DNA of 64,000 nucleotides, taken from NCBI RefSeq assembly GCF_940670685.1, contig NZ_OW711693.1:434001-498000 (forward strand). The letters are read 5' to 3'. Origin of the DNA: Anaeropeptidivorans aminofermentans. Its GTDB lineage: Bacteria > Bacillota > Clostridia > Lachnospirales > UBA5962. Below the pieces are notes generated by a model. It ran no database searches and was not told the origin of the DNA. It saw only the letters and a program-made list of their open reading frames with translations. Shown here piece after piece: positions 16,340 to 24,256 of this stretch. How positions within the stretch are numbered: the first letter of the stretch is position 1; each line of letters opens with the position of its first letter. The position numbers and the translations under genes are program-made.

Positions 16340-17596
16340 GTGCCTGATGGTCCTGAGCCCCTAAGTTCGGCTCACATGTTTATTTTTATTCTATGCCTTT
16401 TACTGTCAATGTTTATTTCGTCTTCGGAGTTTTCTCTTACGACCCTCAGTAAAATAAGGCTAAGAGAGATGGTTGCAGAAAATGTAAAGAATGCTTCTTT
16501 AGTGGAAAAGCTTTTGAATAACACCCATAAGCTTACTTTAAGCCTTCGGGTAGGCAGCAATTTAGCCAAATTCGGTGCTATGGCCATAGCACTTAAAGCC
16601 GCCGTGAATTTAATAGAAAACGATAATACGGCAATGGCTCTTGCGGCAGTTATTCTTTCCTTTTTTCTGCTGATTTTCTGTGAAATCATCCCTAAAAGCC
16701 TTTCCAGTCAAAATTCTGATAAAATGTCTTTAAAGGTTGCAAAGCCTGTAAACTTCATGGTTATTCTCCTTACGCCAATCGTTGCTTTTATCAATGTGAT
16801 TTCCGGATTTTTCATAAAGCTTCTCGGCGGAAACAAAAATAAGCCTCTTCCGGCCATAACGGAAGCGGAAATCATGACCATGATTAATATGGGGCAGCAG
16901 GAGGGTATTTTAGAGATAAATGAACAGCAGATGATAAGCAATGTCTTTAGCTTCGGCGATTATAAAGCCAAGGACGTTATGGTTCCAAGGCCGGATATTA
17001 CAGCCATAGAAATCGGAACGCCTTATGAAGAAATCGTCGAGCTTTTCAAAGAGGAAGGCTATTCAAGGCTTCCCGTTTATGAAGATACCCCTGATACAAT
17101 CATAGGCATACTTTATCTAAAAGACATAGCCTTTTTGCAAAAAGAGGAATTTGACCTGAAAAAATGCATGCGTGAGCCTTTTTATACTTATGAGCTTAAA
17201 CCCACATTAGAACTTTTTGCCACTATGAAGGAAAAGGGCATTTCCATGGCCATCGTCCTTGATGAATACGGCGGAACAGCGGGATTAGTTACCATAGAGG
17301 ACTTTATCGAGGAAATCGTCGGCGACATTTCCGACGAATATGACGACATTGAAAATGAAATCGAAGTTGTCAAAGAAGATGAATATATCGTAGACGGCAG
17401 CACAAGGCTGGATACTGTAAATGAAATGCTTGGCATACGTCTTGAAAGCGAAGATTTTGACTCCGTAGGCGGCTATGTCATGGGCATATTAGGCCGTATT
17501 CCTGAAGAAGGGGACGAAGTCGAGCAGGATAATATTCGTTTTAAAGTGGAATCTCTCGATAAAAACAGAATTGAAAAAATAAGAATCTTTACTTAA
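16340..17596 (+). CDS. CorC/HlyC (CNNM)-type membrane protein with CBS domains
   Basis: The 418-residue protein starts with GTG after GGGAG. Residues 1 to about 170 form a DUF21/CNNM membrane domain with several hydrophobic helices. A CBS pair follows (VMVPRPDITAIEI.., YSRLPVYEDTPDTIIGILYLKDI, AIVLDEYGGTAGLVTIEDFIEEIVGDISDEYD), and the last ~75 residues form the CorC_HlyC domain. This family is linked to Mg2+ or Co2+ efflux, and CBS domains usually bind adenine nucleotides; the 'hemolysin' name is historical. It lies 52 bases after queG and ends at a strong terminator. Confidence 0.92.
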   Translation: MPDGPEPLSSAHMFIFILCLLLSMFISSSEFSLTTLSKIRLREMVAENVKNASLVEKLLNNTHKLTLSLRVGSNLAKFGAMAIALKAAVNLIENDNTAMALAAVILSFFLLIFCEIIPKSLSSQNSDKMSLKVAKPVNFMVILLTPIVAFINVISGFFIKLLGGNKNKPLPAITEAEIMTMINMGQQEGILEINEQQMISNVFSFGDYKAKDVMVPRPDITAIEIGTPYEEIVELFKEEGYSRLPVYEDTPDTIIGILYLKDIAFLQKEEFDLKKCMREPFYTYELKPTLELFATMKEKGISMAIVLDEYGGTAGLVTIEDFIEEIVGDISDEYDDIENEIEVVKEDEYIVDGSTRLDTVNEMLGIRLESEDFDSVGGYVMGILGRIPEEGDEVEQDNIRFKVESLDKNRIEKIRIFT

Positions 17597-17602
17597 AATT
17601 TT

Positions 17603-17630
17603 ATCCCTTTAACCATAGTTAAAGGGATTT
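17603..17630 (+). terminator. Terminator after CorC-type gene
   Basis: ATCCCTTTAAC and GTTAAAGGGAT form an 11-bp stem with a CATA loop and a short T run, seven bases past the stop. Confidence 0.8.
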
Positions 17631-17645
17631 GTAATATTAAAACAT

Positions 17646-17887
17646 AAGGAGGTTACGGTAATGTATCGCTCAAGGTATCCCTGTTAGAATTTATACGCAG
17701 TTAAGTTTAAAACTATCTCGGCAGCATTTGAAATAGTTTTAGATTTAGCGGCCCGTGATATAGCAAGCAAACTTTTATCAGGTTCTTTCTGTAAGCCCGG
17801 CTTATGTTTACAGACGATAAAGAGCCCACGCGGACCTCCGAGGATTTTTAATTATGACTATAATTAAAAATCAAGGAGTAATTTTAT
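17646..17887 (+). promoter_or_regulatory. Structured leader of the AAC(6')-like gene
   Basis: This 240-base leader carries a strong Shine-Dalgarno (AAGGAGGT, 17646-17653) with an 8-codon frame, and stems AAAACTAT/ATAGTTTT (17709-17740) and CTGTAAG/CTTATG-TTACAG (about 17788-17812). An ACCTCC (17834-17839) in the loop of CGG/CCG can pair with either that first Shine-Dalgarno or the second one (AAGGAG, 17873). Finally a 13-bp hairpin GATTTTTAATTAT/ATAATTAAAAATC (17843-17872) ends directly before the second Shine-Dalgarno. The arrangement suggests regulated translation of the acetyltransferase. It resembles the published aac/aad leader in logic, but I cannot show sequence homology. Confidence 0.6.
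17661..17687 (+). CDS. Putative leader peptide MYRSRYPC
   Basis: Eight codons, ATG TAT CGC TCA AGG TAT CCC TGT TAG, start 8 bases after a near-perfect AAGGAGGT. A ribosome binding site this strong on so short a frame argues that it is translated for regulation. It contains Arg-Ser-Arg, another +X+ pattern, but aminoglycosides are not known to stall on it. Confidence 0.55.
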   Translation: MYRSRYPC

Positions 17888-18427
17888 ATGAAAATAGTAA
17901 ATATGAATAAAATTTCTAAAGAACAAATAAACCAGGCGGCCCGGATTCTTACAGAGAGCATTCCAGAAGGCTGGCCGGATTTTCAAAGCGCTATGAAAGA
18001 AATTCAGGAGCGGCTGGTTCCGGAAAATACCATTCTTGTTGCCATAGAAAATGATGAAGTAATCGGCTGGGGCGGCATGCTGAAGCCGGTTTATAATGGC
18101 AATGTTTTTGAGCTTCACCCTCTTGCCGTAAGAAAGGATATGCGAAGAAAGGGCGTAGGCCGTGCAATCGTTAAAGCGCTTGAAGATGCGGCCAGAGATA
18201 AAGGCGGCTTAATTATTTATGTTGGAGCCGATGATGAAAGAGAAGGCGGTGAAACTTCTCTTGCTTATGCAGATTTATTCCATAATCTTCCTGAGAAATT
18301 AGCGGAATTTAAACCGGGAACCCATCAAACGGGATTTTATATGAAGCTCGGATATAAAATCATAGGTGTTATGCCCGACGCCAATGGCATTGGAAAGCCG
18401 GATATTTTTTTGGCTAAGCGGCTGTAA
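17888..18427 (+). CDS. AAC(6')-like aminoglycoside N-acetyltransferase (GNAT)
   Basis: The 179-residue protein is a GNAT enzyme: acetyl-CoA loop RRKGVGRA (86-93), the N-terminal block EGWPDFQSAMKEI, ELHPLAVR (75-82), ETSLAYADLF and the C-terminal GFYMKLGYKIIGVMPDANGIGKPDIFLAKR. The order ELHPLVVR, TSLS..DLY, FYxKxGYxIVGVxPDANGxGKPDI is that of the AAC(6')-I family, which acetylates the 6'-amino group of aminoglycosides. The family match is from memory; actual resistance would need testing, because many chromosomal members are weakly active. The long structured leader with a strong short frame suggests induction. It is monocistronic. Confidence 0.8.
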   Translation: MKIVNMNKISKEQINQAARILTESIPEGWPDFQSAMKEIQERLVPENTILVAIENDEVIGWGGMLKPVYNGNVFELHPLAVRKDMRRKGVGRAIVKALEDAARDKGGLIIYVGADDEREGGETSLAYADLFHNLPEKLAEFKPGTHQTGFYMKLGYKIIGVMPDANGIGKPDIFLAKRL

Positions 18428-18447
18428 ATTTTTGGCTCAATCAGATA

Positions 18448-18494
18448 TATAGTAAAATAAACTTTTGTCACTACTTTAAGGCTATTTTACTATA
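18448..18494. mobile_element. Family B minimal element (B3)
   Basis: A 47-bp piece keeps both family B ends (TATAGTAAAATAA and CTATTTTACTATA) with the interior deleted. It lies just after the acetyltransferase gene. Confidence 0.65.
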
Positions 18495-18552
18495 ATATTT
18501 TATTTTCAGCTTAAAGCTGGATTTTAATCATGTTTTATTGGCTTTAAACCTA

Positions 18553-18586
18553 TAAGCAGGGAAAAGATTTCTCTTTTTCCTGCTTA
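18553..18586 (+). terminator. Intrinsic terminator after acetyltransferase gene
   Basis: TAAGCAGGGAAAAG and CTTTTTCCTGCTTA pair (one G-U) around a 6-base loop and are followed by TTTCTGTT. Confidence 0.75.
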
Positions 18587-18727
18587 TTTCTGTTAATTTA
18601 CTATATATTTTCTGTAGATTTTTAATAATTGCAGTATATTTTGAAGCCTTTAGGTTCATGAAATGCCCTTTTTGACAATTGACTTATATAAAATTAAATT
18701 GTATATTAATTACGAGCTATTATGGAT

Positions 18728-18962
18728 TATAGTAAAATAATTTAATTATAGTAACAAAACCGTATATTTTGAATGGCTTATGGTAAATTTGATTTTCTTC
18801 CGCAGTAAGAAACGGACTCCAAGAAGGCATAAAATCAAGGAAAAGCAAATTTACAACGCTGCTGTTTTACTTTTATTTGAGTATGATATAAGCGTTTCTA
18901 TTATATTAAAGCCGTTTATGAAAAATAGGCTTTTGTTACTGCCTTAAAGCTATTTTACTGCA
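18728..18962. mobile_element. Family B element (B4) carrying a family D insertion
   Basis: Family B ends (TATAGTAAAATAATTTAATT and AGCTATTTTACTGCA) flank a ~105-bp family D block at about 18781-18884 (TGGTAAATTTGATTTTCTTC..GCAAATTTAC..TTTATTTGAGTA). The D block has its own foldback arms (AAATTTG-TTTTC/GAAAA-CAAATTT). The rest of 18428-19439 includes a truncated B end at 19046-19070 and an F-type repeat at about 19305-19400. Confidence 0.7.
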
Positions 18963-19439
18963 TTTAAAATACCGGCGGCATATTTCTGCTGCGGCTATAG
19001 TTTCTCTTAATATTAAAAAGGCTGATATAAAGGTTTTACATCAATTATAGTAAAATAATTTGGTAGCAAAGGCTTGGTTAAAAAGGATATTCCCTTTATC
19101 GCTAATAAAAGAGATTGTTAATTTTAAGTGAGCGGAGTATAAATCAAAGCTTTGTTACGCTATATTTGTTTTACCATACTTTAGCAGGCGGAAAGAGAAG
19201 TTTGTTTCCGGCGGCAATTTTATTTATAGGGATTAGGAATGCTCTGAAAAAAGGCGTTTGTAAAGGGCTTTTTTTCTGTGCATTTGTTGCCGAGGCAAAG
19301 GTACTTTATTGAGGAGCAGGGCGGCTGTGATTTAAAGATGTCCTGCAAATTTAGGGTGTACCGGGTTAGGCTTTATGTAAATAAATCTATATTTTGTTGT
19401 TTTCCTGTTATTGGCCATATATTGAAAAAAGGAGAAAAT

Positions 19440-20195
19440 ATGAGACGTATTTTAGAAATATGTGCAGACAGCTTTGAATCAGCCAAAGCGGCTGAATTAG
19501 GGGGAGCGGACAGGCTGGAGCTTTGCGGAAGCCTTTTAATCGGTGGTGTAAGCCCTTCTATAGAGCTTTTTAATCTTATAAAAAGAAATATCGATATAAA
19601 AATAAATGTACTGATCAGACCGAGATTCGGTGACTTTTTATACACGCCTTACGAATTTGAAATAATAAAGAATGAGGTTCGGCTTTTTAAAGAAAAAGGC
19701 GCCGACGGAATCGTTATAGGAATGCTCATGCCCGACGGAAACCTTGACGTAAAGAGGCTTAAAGAGCTTAAAGATATTGCAGGCCATATGCATATAACAT
19801 TACATAGGGCCTTCGACTTATGTTCCGACCCTTTCAGGGCATTGAAAGAAGCAAAAGATTTAGGCTTTTCTTCTATACTTACATCAGGCCAGAAAAATAA
19901 AGCCATTGACGGCATGGCGCTTATCAATCAGCTTCAGGAGGAAGAAAAGGATATTGAAATCATGGCAGGAAGCGGCATGGGCGAGGCTTCCGTTAAGACA
20001 TTTCTTGAAAACACCTGTATCAATGCCTTTCATATGTCCGGAAAAAAAACACTGGATAGTGCCATGGTTTACAGGAAGGACGGGGTAAATATGGGCCTTC
20101 CTTTAATGAGTGAATATGAGCTGTGGCAGACGGATACAGCGGAAGTTCAAAAGGTAAGGGCGCTTATAGACGGATTCAATCCAAAAGGACGATAA
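19440..20195 (+). CDS. cutC: CutC family protein (TIM barrel)
   Basis: The 251-residue protein begins MRRILEICADSFESAKAAELGGADRLELC and contains VLIRPRFGDFLYTPYE, ADGIVIGML, ITLHRAFD and ILTSGQ, the ordered CutC signatures. CutC is a TIM-barrel protein historically linked to copper homeostasis, but its biochemical role is unsettled. The start at 19440 has AAAGGAG before it; longer readings upstream run into an F-type repeat and lack a ribosome binding site. It is the first gene of a tight operon with a transglutaminase-fold protein (20-base gap) and a ROK kinase (19-base gap). This context points to a metabolic role with peptides or sugars rather than to copper. Confidence 0.9.
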   Translation: MRRILEICADSFESAKAAELGGADRLELCGSLLIGGVSPSIELFNLIKRNIDIKINVLIRPRFGDFLYTPYEFEIIKNEVRLFKEKGADGIVIGMLMPDGNLDVKRLKELKDIAGHMHITLHRAFDLCSDPFRALKEAKDLGFSSILTSGQKNKAIDGMALINQLQEEEKDIEIMAGSGMGEASVKTFLENTCINAFHMSGKKTLDSAMVYRKDGVNMGLPLMSEYELWQTDTAEVQKVRALIDGFNPKGR

Positions 20196-20215
20196 ATTTA
20201 TCAGGAGGACTTAAT

Positions 20216-22741
20216 ATGCTTGAGACAGATTTAAAAGAACAAATTGATTTGCTCTTTGAGGAAAGCCTGAAAAATTTTACGCCTTTGGCAGATGAAATAT
20301 TAAACAAGCTTTCCGGCCTTTCAGAAGATGAAAAATATCTTATGAAATATATTTACGGTAATCTTCCCATCTCGGATATAGGAGATTACGGCTTTGAAAC
20401 CTATTTAAGCTTTGTAAAGCATTCAATTTTTGTAAGGGAAAACACCCCATGGGGAAAATCCGTTCCCATGGAGCTTTTTTTGACAGATGTTCTTTTCCCG
20501 AGAATCAACAATGAAAAAATAGAAGACCATAGGAAAGCCCTTTACGATATTTTTTATAAATATGTAAAAGACATGAAGGATATGTATCAGGCCGTGGCAG
20601 AGATTAATTACGCAAGCCTTGAATACGGAACTTATAGGCTTCCCAGCAGAAGAACGGCTTCTCCTATGACATTTTTAAAAAGAACTTTCGGCCGATGCGG
20701 AGAAGAATCTACTTTTTTAACTGCCGTTTTAAGAAGCATCGGCATTCCCGCAAGGCAAATTTATACCCCAAGATGGCCCCACTGTGATGACTGTCACGCA
20801 TGGGTTGAAGCATGGTGTGACGGAAGCTGGCATTATCTCGGCGCCTGTGAGCCGGAACCGTTTCTTGATAAGGGCTGGTTTGATGCGGCTTCTGCAAGAA
20901 GCATGCTGCTTCATTGCAGAGTATTTAATAATACTAAAAATTATCCTGATAAAATAACAAAAGAAGGCCCTGTAACTACTTTAAGCAGAACAGAAGCTTA
21001 TGCAAAAACCGCAAGGCTTCATATTAAGGTCGTAAACGAAAAGAAAGAGCCGGTAAAAGGCGCTCTTATTTCCTTCCAGCTTATTAATTATGCCCAGTTT
21101 TCTTCTATAAGCGATATTTATACCGACGAAAAGGGTGAAGCATCGATTGTTACAGGCCTTGGCAGTTTAAATATCCATGTATCCAAAGACGGATATTTTA
21201 CTGAAAAGCTTATCAATACCAATATAGAAAATGAAATAGTAATAGACTTTTCCAAGGCGAGCGACAGCCCTGCAGAGTCTGTTACAGACTTTGATATGGT
21301 TGCCCCTCCCGATGCCGGAAATATCAGGAAGTCTCTTTCCAAGGAAGAACTTGCCGCCCATAAGGAGAAGTTTAAAAGGGCGGCGGAAATAAGAGACAAA
21401 AGAGAAAGAGAAAGCATCGCCTTAGTTTCGGAATATACCAACGACAAAAGCTTCATAGACGAAAAAGAACTTTCAACTATTTTAGAGGATGCAAAGCTTA
21501 ACGGCAAAGAAGCTCTTAAATTTTTAAATGAGGCTGAAAATGGATATTCTTATCTTCTTCTTAAGGCCCTTGACCCAAAGGACCTTGCGGATATGGACGC
21601 CGAAGTCCTTAAAGAGCATGTAGAACTCAGCCTTCCTTATAAAGATGAATACGAAAAAGACATCTTTGTTAAATATGTGCTTAACCCCAGAATAAGCTTT
21701 GAAGAAATCACCCCCTTCCGTTCCTTTATCCATAAGTTTTTTACGGAAGAAGAAAGAGCAAATTACAGAAATCATCCTGCCCTTCTTTGGGTATATATTG
21801 CCGATCATATAAAAACAATAGAAGAAAAGAACTTTTCTGATATCTGCGCGTCCCCCGAAACAATGCTTAAATTAAAAGAGGGGAACAAAAGAAGCAGAGA
21901 TATCCTATTTGTTGCTGTATTAAGAAGTATAGGCATTGCCGCAAGGCTTAATCCTATTACTAAAAATCCTGAATATTTAAAAGACGGGGAATTTGTATCG
22001 CCTGTAGAGGAATTAAATCTTTGGGGAAGGCTTGAGATAGACGCTGATAGAAATGAAGAATTTACCTACGGAACCAATTGGACCATAGGCAGGCTGGAAA
22101 ATGGCGATTATAAAACATATAATGTCAGCGTAAAGCCTTGGGAGCTTTCGGAAATAAAGCTTCCGGCAGGGTATTACAGGATTATAACCGCAAACAGGCT
22201 TCCAAACGGCAATACCCTGAATAAAAGGTATGATTTCAAGCTTTCTGAAGGCGAAAAGAAATCTATTTCTATAGAGCTTCGGCATTTTGATTTAAACCAG
22301 ATGCTTCTCAATATAAAGCTTAATGATTTTAAGCTTTCTAAGGATAATTCCGATGTGTTTATTTCAAGCCTTACGGGTAAAGAAAAGAGCCTTGTTCTCT
22401 GGCTCTCGGCAGGCGAAGAGCCGACAGAGCATATTTTAAACGAAATGGCAGACAGCGCTGGGAATTTTAATAAGCTTGATTTAAATATTATTTTTATAGC
22501 AAAAGATGAAAAAGAATTTGAAAACAAGAATATTAAACGGGTAATGAGTCTTATTCCTAAAATTGTGCTTTGCATAGACAGGGATTTTTATATGCAGGAG
22601 CCTATAGCAAGAAATCTTTATGTTGATCCGGGGAAACTTCCCCTTGTTATGGTCACTGAAAAGGGGCTGAAAGCAATCTATGCTTTCAGCGGATACAATG
22701 TAGGAATGGCAGATTTGGTGGCGAAGATTGTGAAAAATTAG
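20216..22741 (+). CDS. Large transglutaminase-fold protein, paralog 1
   Basis: The 841-residue protein starts at ATG 20216 after AGGAGG. It has no signal peptide or membrane segment, so it is probably cytosolic. Residues ~150-215 form a papain-like transglutaminase core: Cys161 in GRCGEES, His194 in CHAWVEAW, then WHYLGACEPE where the usual third-triad aspartate is not obvious. An Ig-like carboxypeptidase-regulatory-type fold follows (~275-330, LHIKVVNEKKEPVKGA..). A second, degenerate core lies around residues 555-590 (RDILFVAVLRSIGIAAR) without its cysteine. The C-terminus (~720-841) looks thioredoxin-like (LVLWLSAGEEPTEH..). The GRCGE motif is also found in peptide:N-glycanases, so cleavage of amide bonds in modified peptides is possible. 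Substrate unknown. A paralog lies at 31954. Confidence 0.8.
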   Translation: MLETDLKEQIDLLFEESLKNFTPLADEILNKLSGLSEDEKYLMKYIYGNLPISDIGDYGFETYLSFVKHSIFVRENTPWGKSVPMELFLTDVLFPRINNEKIEDHRKALYDIFYKYVKDMKDMYQAVAEINYASLEYGTYRLPSRRTASPMTFLKRTFGRCGEESTFLTAVLRSIGIPARQIYTPRWPHCDDCHAWVEAWCDGSWHYLGACEPEPFLDKGWFDAASARSMLLHCRVFNNTKNYPDKITKEGPVTTLSRTEAYAKTARLHIKVVNEKKEPVKGALISFQLINYAQFSSISDIYTDEKGEASIVTGLGSLNIHVSKDGYFTEKLINTNIENEIVIDFSKASDSPAESVTDFDMVAPPDAGNIRKSLSKEELAAHKEKFKRAAEIRDKRERESIALVSEYTNDKSFIDEKELSTILEDAKLNGKEALKFLNEAENGYSYLLLKALDPKDLADMDAEVLKEHVELSLPYKDEYEKDIFVKYVLNPRISFEEITPFRSFIHKFFTEEERANYRNHPALLWVYIADHIKTIEEKNFSDICASPETMLKLKEGNKRSRDILFVAVLRSIGIAARLNPITKNPEYLKDGEFVSPVEELNLWGRLEIDADRNEEFTYGTNWTIGRLENGDYKTYNVSVKPWELSEIKLPAGYYRIITANRLPNGNTLNKRYDFKLSEGEKKSISIELRHFDLNQMLLNIKLNDFKLSKDNSDVFISSLTGKEKSLVLWLSAGEEPTEHILNEMADSAGNFNKLDLNIIFIAKDEKEFENKNIKRVMSLIPKIVLCIDRDFYMQEPIARNLYVDPGKLPLVMVTEKGLKAIYAFSGYNVGMADLVAKIVKN

Positions 22742-22760
22742 TTAAGGGTGTGTAAGTTTC

Positions 22761-23720
22761 ATGGATTATTATATTGGCGTAGATTTAGGCGGCACAAGCA
22801 TTAAAACGGGAATAGTTGATGAAAACTATAAAATATCGGGAAGCGGGACGGTACCTACAAGCCTTCCGAAAACACCTGAGGAAATCGGTATGCTTATTAA
22901 AGAAAGCGTGGACCTTGCGCTTAAGGACGCAGGAAGGACCATGGACGAGATTAAATGGGCAGGAATCGGCATCCCGGGAATCGTAGATGCTAAAAATGGG
23001 GTTGTAGGCTTTGCCAGCAATTTTAATTTCAGAGATGCAAAAATGGCTGAAATTTCCCAAAGGCTTTTAGGGGTTCCCGTATATATAGAAAATGACGCAA
23101 ATGCGGCGATTTACGGAGAAATGCTAAACGGCTCTGCCAAGGGCTGCAAAAATGTTGTGATGCTTACTTTAGGCACGGGGGTAGGCGGCGGCGTTATCAT
23201 AAACGGAAGCATCTATTCAGGCTTTAACAGCCAAGGGGCGGAGCTTGGCCATGTGGGCATATTCTACGGCGGGGAAAAATGCCTTTGCGGGCATACAGGC
23301 TGTATAGAAATGTACTGTTCTGCAACGGCCCTGATCAAACAGACGAAAAGGGCTATGGAACTGGCACCTGAATCCATTCTATGGGATATGGCAAAGGGAA
23401 GCCTTGACAATGTTGACGGCAGGATTGCCTTTGACGCCATGAGAAAAGGTGACAAAGCGGCAAAGTCCGTAGTTAGTCAATATACCGATTACCTTGGATA
23501 TGCCGTAGTGAACTATATCAATATTTTTCAGCCGGAAATGATTGTTTTAGGCGGTGGCATCAGTTATCAAAAGGATATTATACTTGAGCCTTTAAGGGAA
23601 TATGCTAGGAAACATGCCTTAGGATACACCCCTGAAAGCCATACGAAAATAGAGTGCGTAAGCCTTGGAAATGATGCAGGGATTATAGGAGCTGCTTTTT
23701 TAGGGCAGAGCTTTAGTTAG
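22761..23720 (+). CDS. ROK family sugar kinase (glucokinase-like)
   Basis: The 319-residue protein has the phosphate-binding DLGGTSIKTG (8-17), the catalytic-base region IENDANAAIYGE, GTGVGGGVI, and the ROK zinc motif around CLCGHTGC. No helix-turn-helix is present, so it is a kinase rather than a repressor. ROK kinases phosphorylate glucose, N-acetylmannosamine, N-acetylglucosamine or related sugars. It is the last gene of the cutC operon and lies beside a peptide importer, so the sugar may come from a glycopeptide or muropeptide. That link is inference. Confidence 0.9.
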   Translation: MDYYIGVDLGGTSIKTGIVDENYKISGSGTVPTSLPKTPEEIGMLIKESVDLALKDAGRTMDEIKWAGIGIPGIVDAKNGVVGFASNFNFRDAKMAEISQRLLGVPVYIENDANAAIYGEMLNGSAKGCKNVVMLTLGTGVGGGVIINGSIYSGFNSQGAELGHVGIFYGGEKCLCGHTGCIEMYCSATALIKQTKRAMELAPESILWDMAKGSLDNVDGRIAFDAMRKGDKAAKSVVSQYTDYLGYAVVNYINIFQPEMIVLGGGISYQKDIILEPLREYARKHALGYTPESHTKIECVSLGNDAGIIGAAFLGQSFS

Positions 23721-23775
23721 AAACGGCTGCAGCTTCTTGTAAAAATCAGGACTTTTACGAGGTTACTTGCAGAAA

Positions 23776-23818
23776 AAAGGTTGAGTTTCAAGGCTTTAGC
23801 CTTGGAACTCAACCTTTC
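23776..23818 (+). terminator. Terminator of the cutC operon
   Basis: GGTTGAGTTTCAAGGC and GCCTTGGAACTCAACC form a 16-bp stem (one G-U) with a TTTA loop, 58 bases after the ROK kinase stop. Confidence 0.8.
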
Positions 23819-23870
23819 CCTCAGCAGTATAAAGCCCTGCCTACAGTGCTAAATGCTGTTTGCCTATACT

Positions 23871-23914
23871 TATAGTAAAATAGATTTTTGTCGCTAATTT
23901 AAGGTTATTTCATT
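23871..23914. mobile_element. Family B minimal element (B6)
   Basis: TATAGTAAAATAG..AAGGTTATTTCATTA: a 44-bp internally deleted family B copy, similar to B3, lying between two terminators. Confidence 0.55.
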
Positions 23915-23950
23915 AAAAAGCCTTTGGGATTTATCCCAAAGGCTTTTTTT
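23915..23950 (+). terminator. Second strong terminator
   Basis: AAAAAGCCTTTGGGA and TCCCAAAGGCTTTTT form a perfect 15-bp stem with a TTTA loop and a seven-T tail. Confidence 0.85.
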
Positions 23951-24093
23951 ACGTTTTTTTTACAATGGCTGTAAGACCTTAGGATTCATACACCGATTAT
24001 TTTTACTGTAAGAAATGCACAAAGGCTTATTTTGTATATTTGTGTAAAATACTAATAAAAACAGGTAAAGTAAATTGTGTTGATTTTATTCTG

Positions 24094-24122
24094 TTGACAA
24101 AGCATCGCTAATATAATATTAT
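24094..24122 (+). promoter_or_regulatory. Promoter of the ROK regulator gene
   Basis: TTGACA (24094-24099) and TATTAT (24117-24122) are 17 bases apart, about 135 bases before the start codon. Confidence 0.6.
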
Positions 24123-24177
24123 TATCATCATAAAAATAATTGATGTAAAACATGCCTTTTTAATAAACCATAATAGC

Positions 24178-24199
24178 GTATATTATATGCATAATATAC
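24178..24199. promoter_or_regulatory. Candidate operator upstream of the ROK regulator
   Basis: GTATATTAT and ATAATATAC form a perfect 9-bp inverted repeat separated by ATGC, between the promoter and the start codon. It is a plausible autoregulatory site. Confidence 0.4.
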
Positions 24200-24256
24200 A
24201 AAATACATTCCACAAAAATTTAATGCTAAAAATTTACTTGTATGGAGGTTTTAGTT

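Noticed and set aside
16340-17596. Hemolysin
   Set aside because: The DUF21-CBS-CorC_HlyC layout is that of CNNM/CorC ion transport proteins; the hemolysin name has no functional support here.
17646-17887. T-box or other known riboswitch before the acetyltransferase
   Set aside because: No T-box TGGNACC sequence or recognised aptamer core was found; only the Shine-Dalgarno/anti-Shine-Dalgarno logic is supported.
19278-19439. N-terminal extension of CutC
   Set aside because: The in-frame extension is a decayed repeat, has no ribosome binding site, and CutC homologs start at the MRRILEIC equivalent.
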